A stretch of DNA of 7,920 nt from Hyphomicrobiales bacterium (GCA_028290085.1 JAQGKN010000464.1:1-7920); one strand, 5' to 3'. Positions 1 through 6,109 are shown, counted from the stretch's first letter. The notes: generated by a model from the sequence alone, not told the origin. Numbers and translations are program-made.

Positions 1-182
1 GGACCCGCAAAGGCTAAGAATTTCTTGAGGTTGGAGGCGATGGCCGGGACTGGAACGCTTGCATTGTGTTCGCCAAGGCTGACGCGCGCAGATGGGTCCG
101 ATCTCGCCGGGGCCACCGCTTCGACAGCAAGACCATCCTTTATCGCGACTGTATCCTGCACTCTGGCTTCTCCCGCGCGCAC
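1..182 (-). CDS. mntH: Mn2+ transporter MntH (NRAMP family), N-terminal 60 residues, cut by window edge
   Basis: Proton-coupled divalent metal importer of the inner membrane, mainly for Mn2+. Only the start is present: the minus-strand frame is open from a GTG at 182-180 to the left edge, giving 60 residues plus two bases (CC) of a proline codon. The first ~50 residues are a hydrophilic cytoplasmic tail with SLGEHNASVPVP at 36-47. Residues 51-61 read NLKKFLAFAGP, which matches the conserved entry into helix 1 of NRAMP proteins (typically ..LLAFxGPGxLVxVGYMDPGN); the DPGN metal-binding motif would lie outside the window. GTG was chosen because AAGGA lies 8 bases upstream (191-195 on the plus strand); a second GTG at 161 has no comparable site. 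The gene is divergent from mntR, the usual partner. The family call rests on a short but characteristic segment and on that neighbour, so it is good but not certain. Confidence 0.72.
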   Translation of the reverse strand, partial: MRAGEARVQDTVAIKDGLAVEAVAPARSDPSARVSLGEHNASVPVPAIASNLKKFLAFAG

Positions 183-190
183 CCTGTTCG

Positions 191-195
191 TCCTT
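191..195 (-). promoter_or_regulatory. Ribosome binding site of mntH
   Basis: Reads AAGGA on the minus strand, 8 bases before the GTG at 182. It decides the start of this partial gene in favour of GTG 182 over the internal GTG at 161. Confidence 0.55.
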
Positions 196-205
196 GGCCT
201 TAAAG

Positions 206-221
206 TGTAGCCGTTGCTACA
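206..221. promoter_or_regulatory. MntR-box-like operator between mntH and mntR
   Basis: Perfect inverted repeat TGTAGC-CGTT-GCTACA with 6-bp arms and a 4-base spacer, 24 bases upstream of the mntH start. Its core TAGC-N4-GCTA is the same as the core of the enterobacterial MntR box as I remember it (AAACATAGC-N4-GCTATGTTT). The position over the expected -10 and start-site region of mntH fits repression by Mn-loaded MntR. It lies about 92 bases upstream of mntR, so it could also affect that gene. What is seen is the symmetry and the place; the binding protein is inferred. Confidence 0.6.
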
Positions 222-247
222 TGTTGGTCAGGCTTGCCAGAAGTCAA
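219..247 (-). promoter_or_regulatory. Possible sigma-70-type promoter of mntH
   Basis: On the minus strand TTGACT (plus 242-247) matches five of six bases of the -35 consensus. A 17-base spacer leads to ACATGT (plus 219-224), a poor -10 match. The -10 overlaps the TGTAGC/GCTACA inverted repeat, as expected for a repressed promoter. The weak -10 keeps confidence low. Confidence 0.3.
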
Positions 248-250
248 GCC
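231..250. repeat. Second inverted repeat in the mntH-mntR intergenic region
   Basis: GGCTTG (231-236) and CAAGCC (245-250) form 6-bp arms around an 8-base spacer. It covers the candidate mntH -35. It does not resemble the TAGC-N4-GCTA element. It may be a second regulator site or chance; nothing else supports it. Confidence 0.25.
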
Positions 251-313
251 GGGTTGTAAGCCGCAGACGGTGCTGGTGCCCGGGCACAGGCCGTCTGATC
301 GGGTCCACGAGCC

Positions 314-808
314 ATGGTGACGAAGACGAAAGACGCGACATCGGCGTCTGAAGCGAGCGAGAGCCCGCCGACTTCCGGCGCGGAAATGCCTTCCGAGGCC
401 GCGCAGGCGCATCGTTTCGGCAAGGCTCGCTCGGCTCAATCCACAGCTTTGCTGGAAGATTATGTCGAGCTGATTTCCGATTTGCTGGGGGCCTCGGGCG
501 AGGCGCGTCCGACGGATGTCGCGCGGCGGCTCGGGGTGTCCCATGCTACTGCGATCAAGACGATCTCGCGCCTGAAGCGTGAGGGACTGGCAACGTCGAG
601 ACCTTATCGGGGGGTGTTCCTGACCGAGGCGGGGACGGCGCTGGCTGAGCGCGTGCGCTTGCGCCATCGCCTGGTCGTCGATCTTCTGGTGGCAGTCGGT
701 GTGCCCCCCGACTCAGCGGAGGCAGACGCCGAGGGCATCGAACATCATGTCTCCGACACGGCGCTGGCTGCCTTCAGGGCGTTTCTGGGTCGTGGCGAAA
801 ACAGCTGA
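314..808 (+). CDS. mntR: Manganese-responsive transcriptional regulator MntR (DtxR/MntR family)
   Basis: Metal-dependent repressor that senses cytoplasmic Mn2+ and controls manganese uptake, most likely the divergent mntH. The protein has 164 residues, typical of proteobacterial MntR (~140-165). Residues 1-40 are a variable, hydrophilic extension. A winged helix-turn-helix spans about 45-105 (ARRLGVSHATAIKTISRL, then YRGVFLT of the wing), followed by a helical dimerisation domain with AEADAEGIEHHVS at 135-147. The metal ligands known from Bacillus subtilis MntR (D8, E11, H77, E99, E102, H103) align with D49, E52, H118, E140, E143 and H144, so the site appears complete. No SH3-like third domain is present, as in other MntR. 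The start at 314 has no clear ribosome binding site; ATG 386 is a credible alternative that would remove the extension. The stop codon touches that of cheY on the other strand. Confidence 0.93.
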   Translation: MVTKTKDATSASEASESPPTSGAEMPSEAAQAHRFGKARSAQSTALLEDYVELISDLLGASGEARPTDVARRLGVSHATAIKTISRLKREGLATSRPYRGVFLTEAGTALAERVRLRHRLVVDLLVAVGVPPDSAEADAEGIEHHVSDTALAAFRAFLGRGENS

Positions 809-1174
809 TCAGACGAGCCCGATTTCTTCGAATTTGGACACCATGATCTGCCGATCAAAGGGCTTCATGATGTATTCGTCGGCGCCTGCATGAATGGCCC
901 GGGCGATATGGGCAACGTCGTTTTCGGTCGTGCAGAACACGACTTTCGGCTTCATGCCGTCGGGCATGCGGCGCAATTCGCGCAGGAACTCGTAGCCGTC
1001 CATCACCGGCATGTTCCAGTCCAGCAGAATGGCATCAGGCATGGACATCGCGCAGGCCTCGATGCCGATCTGGCCGTTCTCAGCCTCGGTGATTTCGAAA
1101 CGGAGGCTTTCAAGAATGCGGCGCGCGACTTTGCGGATGACGCTGGAGTCATCGACGACCAAGACCTGTTTCAT
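809..1174 (-). CDS. cheY: Single-domain response regulator, CheY type
   Basis: Stand-alone receiver domain of 121 residues with no output domain. It is probably phosphorylated by the CheA encoded two genes upstream and acts by binding a partner such as the flagellar switch. Visible receiver features: acidic pair D8-D9 (VLVVDDS), phospho-acceptor D52 in LLDWNMPVMDGYEF, switch threonine T82 or T83 in the CTTEN segment, aromatic Y101 and lysine K104 in YIMKPF. The ATG at 1174 overlaps the cheW stop by 4 bases (ATGA), implying translational coupling, and AAGAGG lies 7 bases upstream inside cheW (plus 1182-1187). It is the last gene of the cheA-cheW-cheY series. Single receivers can also serve as phosphate sinks or bind non-flagellar targets, so the exact role is not fixed by sequence. 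Confidence 0.92.
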   Translation of the reverse strand: MKQVLVVDDSSVIRKVARRILESLRFEITEAENGQIGIEACAMSMPDAILLDWNMPVMDGYEFLRELRRMPDGMKPKVVFCTTENDVAHIARAIHAGADEYIMKPFDRQIMVSKFEEIGLV

Positions 1175-1701
1175 GAATGAGCCTCTTCGTAATGGGCAAC
1201 GGGTTTCTTCTCGCGCTGTTTGGCGCCGGAGAAAGTCAGGAGAGCTGCGAGGTCGAGAACCGAGAGAATCCGGTCCTCGAGAGAATAGACCTGACGCGTC
1301 ATGGCGCTACGAATTGCGTCCACGTTTGCCGGAGTTGCCAGGCGTCGGGGTGTGGTGAGATCGACGACGTCACTGGCCTCATCGACGATGAGCGCGAAAT
1401 TTTCGCCGTTGTGCTGGAGCCCCACAGCCAGCGCGCCGCGAATTGCCGGGTCGGGCGCCATGCCGAGCCGTTGGCGCAGACTGACAGCCGTCACGATGGT
1501 GCCACGCAGATTAATGAGGCCGACGATCTCGGGCGGGCCGAGCGGCACAGGCGTGAAAGCTTCGACTGTAAAGACGGAAAAGACGTTTGATATCGGCAGC
1601 CCAAACCATTCGCCGCCCGACGTGAAGGTAAAAGCGACGATGTCGCGCGCGTCACGGGACGACGCGGGCGCGAGCGCACTGATCTCCGAGAGCGCGCTCA
1701 T
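1171..1701 (-). CDS. cheW: Chemotaxis coupling protein CheW
   Basis: Adaptor that links CheA to chemoreceptors in the cytoplasmic signalling array. It has 176 residues, slightly longer than the ~150-170 usual for CheW, with an N-terminal tail of ~18 residues and a basic/polar C-terminal tail. The CheW fold runs from about 20 to 157: IVAFTFTSGGEWFGLPI, the hallmark EIVGLINLRGTIV at 58-70 (N64-L65-R66-G67 is the receptor/CheA contact loop), LRQRLG at 75-80, and FALIVDEASDVVDL at 102-115. The start overlaps the cheA stop by 4 bases (ATGA) and has a good ribosome binding site, GGAAGAGG, 7 bases upstream inside cheA (plus 1709-1716). The same arrangement is repeated at its 3' end with cheY, so the three genes are almost certainly one operon. 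Confidence 0.93.
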   Translation of the reverse strand: MSALSEISALAPASSRDARDIVAFTFTSGGEWFGLPISNVFSVFTVEAFTPVPLGPPEIVGLINLRGTIVTAVSLRQRLGMAPDPAIRGALAVGLQHNGENFALIVDEASDVVDLTTPRRLATPANVDAIRSAMTRQVYSLEDRILSVLDLAALLTFSGAKQREKKPVAHYEEAHS

Positions 1702-4220
1702 GCTGCGGCCTCTTCCATGATGCGATGCTCGATTGCATGCGAATTGAAGGCGGCCGTGCTGAGCAGTTCCGCCAGTTTCGTGACGAGCGCCCGGCGGTCG
1801 AACTTCCCGACGACGCCCCTCATTCCGGCAGCCTGAGCGGCGCGCTGGACCGCCGGGGCGGCATGCGCATCCAGTGCCAGCACGGGCAAATGCTCGCGGC
1901 GGGGATCGGCCAGCAGGGTCTTGGTGAATGTGTAGCCGTCCATCTGGGGCATATCGACATCCGTCAGTACGGCGTCGAATTCTGCGCCCTTGCGGAACAT
2001 GACGAGAGCCTCCGCCGCGCCTTCTGCGGTGGTGACCTGATAGCCTTCCGCCGCCAGGATTGGCGCGAGCATGTCCCGGAAAAATCGCTTGTCGTCGACC
2101 AGCAGGATGTGGAAGCGCCGCGCGTGGCCGCGAAGGAACGCGCCGGGGCGCGCGAGCTGCATGAAATAGGTGATGTCCATCAGTTCGATCATCTGGCCGT
2201 CGATGATTGCGTTGCCGATGACGCTCGGCGTGTCCGCTGCGATCTGGATGTTCAGATGTTCTTCGACGATGTCGATGATTTCGTGCGCCATGATCCCCAT
2301 GGGCTCGCCGCCGACATTGACGACAAGAAGATGATGCTCTTTGGCGTCCGCCGCTGCCTCGTCCGAGAAGACGATGGGCATCAGCGCGCCGCCCTCGCGG
2401 ATGACACGGATCGTGCCGGTCTCCTCGATACGGGCTGCATCGACAGTTTCGATCCGCGAGATCAGGGATAATGGCAGACCCTTGATCGGGCCGTCGGGTC
2501 GCGTTCTGAAGAGGACGAGACGTGTCAGTTCAGCCGTGGGCACGAATGTGTCCAGTTCGGCGGCGACGCTGAAATTGTTTTTCCGATTGAGGCCAAGGCG
2601 TGCGGCGAGCCCTGCGGGATCGAGGATCAGAACCACCGACCCGTCGCCAAGCATCGTGTTGCCCGAAAAATAGGTCAAATGAGACAGGGCGCCTGCCAGC
2701 GGCTTGACGACGACCTCAATGACTTCGAACACCGTGTCGACGAGAATGCCGAAGGGCTGCGATCCGACACGCATCACCACGACCACAGGGTCGACGCGCT
2801 CGGCGATTTCGGGGAATTCAAGCTCCTGTGCAAGGTCGAGCACCGGGAGCATCTGATCGCGTTGGCGGAGCAGAAGCGCTCCCTGAACGGAGGCCAGCGA
2901 GGACCCGCTCTGATCGGATGTGCCGACAACCTCAATGACAGAATGCTGCGGAAGGGCGAAGCGCTGACCGCCGCATTCCACAATAAGGGCTGGCGCAATG
3001 GCCAGTGTGAGCGGGATTTTCAGCGTGAATGTCGTGCCGCGTCCGGCAACGGTCGCGATTGATACCGTGCCGCCGATCGCTTCGATGCTTTCGCGCACCA
3101 CGTCGAGGCCGATGCCGCGTCCTGAGATGGTGGTGATCTGCGCGGCTGTGGAGAAGCCCGGGGCGAAGATGAATCGGCAGACTTCCTCGCTGCTCATGCG
3201 CGCGAGGTCTTCCTCGTTCGCAAGGCCCTGCTGCCGCGCGCGATTTGCGATCCGCCCGACATCCAGCCCGCGGCCGTCATCGAACACGATGATCTTGATG
3301 TGTCCGGCCTCGTGTGAAGCCGACAGTCGGATGGTGCCGACAGGCGACTTGCCAGCCGCTAACCGGTCCGCCGCGTTCTCGATGCCATGGTCGGCGCAAT
3401 TGCGGATCATGTGCATGAGCGGATCGCGGATCAGCTCGATGAGCTGGCGGTCGAGTTCCGTGTTGGCTCCTTCAGTCCTGAGCTCGATCTTCTTGCCGAG
3501 CTGCCGCGACAGCTCGCGCAACAGGCGAGGGAGTGTGCCAAACAGGCGCCCGATGGGCTGCATGCGCGCGCGCATGACGCCATCCTGCAGATCGCTGGTC
3601 AGTGCGTTGAGCCGCAGGATCGGGCTCTTGAGCTCGTCGTCGCTCGTGTCGCGGGTCAGCTCCATCAGCTGGTTACGCGTGAGCACCAGCTCGGAGACCA
3701 GCGCCATGATCTGTTCGAGGGCCGGAACAGCAACGCGGATTGTGGAGGACTCGCGGACAGGTACCGCGCTTTCCTGGTTTGCAGACGCAAACTCGGATTT
3801 CGCCGTTGGCTCGGTGGCCGCCTCCGGATGCAGTGCCCCTCGAGGCAGTGAAACGAGGCCGCTTTCGAGCTCTGCGATCAGGGCTGCGTCGTCACCGTTT
3901 GGCTCAACGCCGGTATGCCCGAGCACCGCGAGGATTTCACGAAGGCGATCAATTGCGGCGAGAACCAGCGTCACGCGCTCTGGCGTCGGCGCCGCGCCTT
4001 CACGCATGCGCATGATCAGGGCTTCTGCGGCGTGGGCCAGTCGTCCCAAGCGGTCGAGGCCGAGAAAGCCGCAGGTGCCCTTGATCGAATGTGCCAGGCG
4101 AAAAATATCGGCAATGGCGCGCGGATCGCCAGGATTGCGTTCAAAATGAACGAGATGAGCGCCGACCGCCTCGAGTTGCTCGGCGGTCTCGCTCAGAAAA
4201 TCGTTCAGCAGGTCGTCCAT
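1698..4220 (-). CDS. cheA: Hybrid chemotaxis histidine kinase CheA with two CheW-like domains and a C-terminal receiver
   Basis: Cytoplasmic kinase of a chemosensory array that autophosphorylates and passes phosphate to receivers. Residue numbers count from the ATG at 4220 (840 aa). Order: HPt/P1 about 1-105 with phospho-site H44 in AHSIKGT; a low-complexity linker about 125-160 in place of the CheY-docking P2; dimerisation helices about 162-225; ATPase 235-405 with N-box HMIRNCADHGIE (N274), DDGRGLD at 314-320, APGFSTA at 353-359 and GRGIGLDVV at 367-375; CheW-like P5 about 400-540; a second CheW-like domain about 562-694; receiver about 702-822 with D709-D710 and phospho-acceptor D754 (TDVDMPQMDGY). 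The receiver is atypical: the switch Thr/Ser position appears to be D784 (LALDAHA), and the lysine sits in KFDRR rather than KP. An in-frame GTG at 4238 would add six residues; the ATG was preferred because related proteins start near MDDLL. Neither start has a clear ribosome binding site. The gene follows chpT by 81 bp and overlaps cheW. Confidence 0.93.
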   Translation of the reverse strand: MDDLLNDFLSETAEQLEAVGAHLVHFERNPGDPRAIADIFRLAHSIKGTCGFLGLDRLGRLAHAAEALIMRMREGAAPTPERVTLVLAAIDRLREILAVLGHTGVEPNGDDAALIAELESGLVSLPRGALHPEAATEPTAKSEFASANQESAVPVRESSTIRVAVPALEQIMALVSELVLTRNQLMELTRDTSDDELKSPILRLNALTSDLQDGVMRARMQPIGRLFGTLPRLLRELSRQLGKKIELRTEGANTELDRQLIELIRDPLMHMIRNCADHGIENAADRLAAGKSPVGTIRLSASHEAGHIKIIVFDDGRGLDVGRIANRARQQGLANEEDLARMSSEEVCRFIFAPGFSTAAQITTISGRGIGLDVVRESIEAIGGTVSIATVAGRGTTFTLKIPLTLAIAPALIVECGGQRFALPQHSVIEVVGTSDQSGSSLASVQGALLLRQRDQMLPVLDLAQELEFPEIAERVDPVVVVMRVGSQPFGILVDTVFEVIEVVVKPLAGALSHLTYFSGNTMLGDGSVVLILDPAGLAARLGLNRKNNFSVAAELDTFVPTAELTRLVLFRTRPDGPIKGLPLSLISRIETVDAARIEETGTIRVIREGGALMPIVFSDEAAADAKEHHLLVVNVGGEPMGIMAHEIIDIVEEHLNIQIAADTPSVIGNAIIDGQMIELMDITYFMQLARPGAFLRGHARRFHILLVDDKRFFRDMLAPILAAEGYQVTTAEGAAEALVMFRKGAEFDAVLTDVDMPQMDGYTFTKTLLADPRREHLPVLALDAHAAPAVQRAAQAAGMRGVVGKFDRRALVTKLAELLSTAAFNSHAIEHRIMEEAAA

Positions 4221-4301
4221 CGCCCGGGCTCGCAGCACACGCGAGTGCGCATGTTCGTACCCAACTATCGATGAAAACAGTTAATGGAGCTTTGCCGCGC
4301 C

Positions 4302-4994
4302 TCAGACCGAGGCTGCGGGCGTCTCCACAGCAGGCGCCGGTGCCGCCTCGGGAGGGGCTGCATCGGCGGTGATGACGACGCCTTCCGGGCTCGCTTCAAT
4401 CGCGACATGCATGTTGGCCGCGCGCGCGACGAGGCCCGCGTAGAAAGCCTGGATGCCATGGGCATCCACGGAATCATTTTCGGGCGTGCCTGCGAGGAGC
4501 GCGGGAATACCATGCGCGAGACGTGCATTGGGTCCCTTGGCGTCGAGGCGGATGGCTGTCGTGTCGCCTTCGCCGGTGATGGTCACCTCGATCACGCCGC
4601 CACGCGGAATGGCCGCTGCCGCGATGATACAGAGATTGAGGATGAGCTTCACTTTGTTCTTGGGCATGAGCAGCCGGGCGGCATTCCACACGATCTTGGT
4701 GCGGTCATCCGAAAACAGGCCGCGGGCAACGTTTTCCGCGTCGCCGGTGTCGATCGAGGCGCCAGCCGAGCCTGCGGCTCCGAATGCGAGGCGGCAGAAT
4801 TGCAGGCGGGCCGATGCCGTGCGCGCGCTCTTCTTGATGAGGTCTATCGCGAAATTGCGCATTTCGGGATCCTTCTCGTCTTCGAGCACTTCGAGCCCGT
4901 TGACGATGGCACCCACGGGCGAAATGACGTCGTGGCACACGCGCGAGCAGAGCAGGGCGGCGAGATCGAGGGGATCGAGCGCGAGAATCGACAT
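4302..4994 (-). CDS. chpT: Histidine phosphotransferase ChpT (CckA-ChpT-CtrA/CpdR phosphorelay)
   Basis: Cytoplasmic phosphotransferase that, in the alphaproteobacterial cell-cycle relay, takes phosphate from the CckA receiver and gives it to CtrA and CpdR. The protein has 230 residues, close to the ~210-250 usual for the family. A histidine-kinase-like two-helix dimerisation segment (about 5-70) carries LLCSRVCHDVISPVGAIVNG with phospho-site H21 followed by D22. The rest (about 85-210) resembles a degenerate ATPase fold: NKVKLILNLCIIAAAAIPRGG at 113-133 stands where an N-box would be, without the usual G-rich nucleotide loops, as expected for a phosphotransferase rather than a kinase. The tail 211-230 is Ala/Pro rich. 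The ATG at 4994 was chosen because family members begin shortly before DLAALLCSR; ATG 5003 would add three residues, and the frame stays open to 5282 with unconvincing sequence. Downstream on the same strand is cheA. Confidence 0.9.
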   Translation of the reverse strand: MSILALDPLDLAALLCSRVCHDVISPVGAIVNGLEVLEDEKDPEMRNFAIDLIKKSARTASARLQFCRLAFGAAGSAGASIDTGDAENVARGLFSDDRTKIVWNAARLLMPKNKVKLILNLCIIAAAAIPRGGVIEVTITGEGDTTAIRLDAKGPNARLAHGIPALLAGTPENDSVDAHGIQAFYAGLVARAANMHVAIEASPEGVVITADAAPPEAAPAPAVETPAASV

Positions 4995-5252
4995 GGCATA
5001 CATCCGTGTGAACGCGCATTCGAGCGCAGGTGAGGCGAACGCGATACGAGTGGGCCGATGGCCGGCGCAAACCTCCCATTCGTGCCCAAAGGACAAGCGA
5101 ATCACTGGCCGCGCGGCCGACTCCGACCCGATTTTGATAGCGGTCAGCGGACCGCTTGAAAAGCGCCGCAGCAGCGGACGGCGGTGCAACCGCTGCAGCG
5201 CAGCACGATTAGGGTCTTGAGCCGCGCTCGATTCGGGAGCAGTGAAAGAGCC
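4995..5252. other. Divergent intergenic region between chpT and cysQ
   Basis: No gene is supported here, although frames stay open in both directions because of the high GC content. The region must hold the 5' ends of chpT (leftward) and cysQ (rightward), but no convincing -35/-10 pair stands out. It contains three GANTC sites (5099-5103, 5119-5123, 5230-5234), the recognition sequence of the alphaproteobacterial cell-cycle methylase CcrM; a perfect 12-base palindrome GGCCGCGCGGCC (5107-5118); and an inverted repeat GCAGCGG/CCGCTGC (5171-5177 and 5190-5196). Confidence 0.5.
5171..5196. repeat. Inverted repeat upstream of cysQ
   Basis: GCAGCGG and CCGCTGC are perfect 7-bp arms around 12 bases; a competing smaller hairpin, GCGGT-GCA-ACCGC, sits at 5181-5193. 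It ends 56 bases before the cysQ start, so it could lie in the leader RNA or act as a binding site. GC-rich chance pairing cannot be excluded. Confidence 0.25.
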
Positions 5253-6107
5253 ATGATATCGATTTCTCCTGCCATCTCCCATGCCGCGCTTGCGGAGGCA
5301 TTCTCCCGCGTCGCCGTTGAGGCGGGAGCGATCGTCATGGAAGTCTATGGTCAGGACTTCGCCGTGCGCTCGAAAGCCGACCGTAGCCCGGTGTGCGATG
5401 CCGATGAAAGATCCGAGGCCCTGATCGTGGCGCGGCTTGTGGCTGCCTTCCCGGAACTGCCCGTCGTTGCCGAGGAATCGGTGGCACGCGGACTTGTTCC
5501 TGATCTGGGGCCAGACCTGATCCTAGTCGATCCGCTGGACGGGACGCGCGAATTCGCCAAGCGCAATGGCGAGTTCACGATCAATATCGCGCTCGTGCAT
5601 GAGGGGTCACCGACCTGCGCCGTCGTTTATGCGCCGGCGCGCGGGCGTCTCTGGGTTGCGCAGTCAGGCGGAGCCTTCGTCTGCAACGTGGCGCCCGGCG
5701 CCACGGTGCCACCGGTCTCCGATATGACGCCGATCCATGTGCGACCGCTCGCCGGGCGCGATCCACTCGCCGTCGTCAGCCGATCGCATCGTAACGAGGA
5801 AACCGAGGAGCTGATGCAGCAGCTGGGCATCCGCGAGATGCGGGAGGCGGGATCGGCGCTGAAGTTCTGCCTGATCGCAGAGGGCGAGGCTGACGTCTAT
5901 CCGCGCATCGGCCGGACCATGGAATGGGACATTGCGGCGGGCGATGCCGTTCTGCGTGCCGCTGGCGGCACGGTCACCACGCTCGATGGCGCCGCACTCG
6001 TCTACGGCCGCCGCGACCGCGCATTCGAATGTCCGGATTTTGTCGCGTTCGGCGACCCTTCCGGCGCACGTAGGCTCCCAGCCGGGCCGGTTGCAACGGT
6101 TCGTTAA
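5253..6107 (+). CDS. cysQ: 3'(2'),5'-bisphosphate nucleotidase, CysQ type (inositol monophosphatase superfamily)
   Basis: Mg2+-dependent phosphatase expected to hydrolyse 3'-phosphoadenosine 5'-phosphate to AMP, removing an inhibitory by-product of sulfate assimilation. It has 284 residues; CysQ proteins usually have ~245-280. The superfamily motifs are complete: KADRSPVCDAD at 41-51, the metal-binding glutamates in VVAEES (E74, E75), DPLDGTREF at 93-101 (D93, D96 and T98 are metal/phosphate ligands), and WDIAAGDAVLRAAGG at 225-239 (D226). GSALKFCLIAEGEADVYPR at 200-218 is typical of CysQ rather than of inositol monophosphatase. The ATG at 5253 was chosen because GAAAGAG lies just upstream and the family fold begins there; an earlier in-frame start at 5184 adds basic, non-conserved residues. 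A related specificity (inositol phosphate, histidinol phosphate) cannot be excluded from sequence. It lies between chpT and eipA and has no sulfur genes beside it. Confidence 0.9.
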   Translation: MISISPAISHAALAEAFSRVAVEAGAIVMEVYGQDFAVRSKADRSPVCDADERSEALIVARLVAAFPELPVVAEESVARGLVPDLGPDLILVDPLDGTREFAKRNGEFTINIALVHEGSPTCAVVYAPARGRLWVAQSGGAFVCNVAPGATVPPVSDMTPIHVRPLAGRDPLAVVSRSHRNEETEELMQQLGIREMREAGSALKFCLIAEGEADVYPRIGRTMEWDIAAGDAVLRAAGGTVTTLDGAALVYGRRDRAFECPDFVAFGDPSGARRLPAGPVATVR

Positions 6108-6109
6108 CC
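6093..6109 (+). promoter_or_regulatory. Possible CtrA-type half-site upstream of eipA
   Basis: GCAA-N7-TTAACC overlaps the cysQ stop codon. The CtrA consensus is TTAA-N7-TTAA(C); the right half is perfect and the left half matches only AA. It lies ~155 bases upstream of the eipA start. It is listed because eipA is a CtrA target in Brucella, but one half-site is weak evidence. Confidence 0.2.

Noticed and set aside
25..210. Plus-strand 61-residue frame from a TTG start
   Set aside because: It lies antisense to the mntH start, has no ribosome binding site and a composition without recognisable motifs.
1725..2471. 248-residue plus-strand frame opposite the CheA C-terminus
   Set aside because: It is antisense to the receiver and second CheW-like domains; its many Asp/His/Arg residues are typical of a shadow frame.
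2998..4149. 383-residue plus-strand frame
   Set aside because: It is fully antisense to the conserved HPt and ATPase parts of cheA and is Ser/Arg/Met rich, as expected of a shadow frame in GC-rich DNA.
4229..4245. Small hairpin CTCGC/GCGAG just before the cheA start
   Set aside because: Only five pairs and GC-rich; too weak to call as a regulatory structure.
4284..5033. 249-residue plus-strand frame opposite chpT
   Set aside because: It is the complement of chpT, rich in Arg/Gly/His/Ala with no family motif, while the minus strand carries the ChpT active site.
5184..5252. 23-residue N-terminal extension of CysQ
   Set aside because: It falls in the inverted-repeat region, is basic and non-conserved, and the ATG at 5253 has a GAAAGAG ribosome binding site.
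4995..5282. 96-residue N-terminal extension of ChpT
   Set aside because: The frame is open, but the residues are Arg/Ser/Pro rich and unlike the family, and they would overlap the cysQ start.
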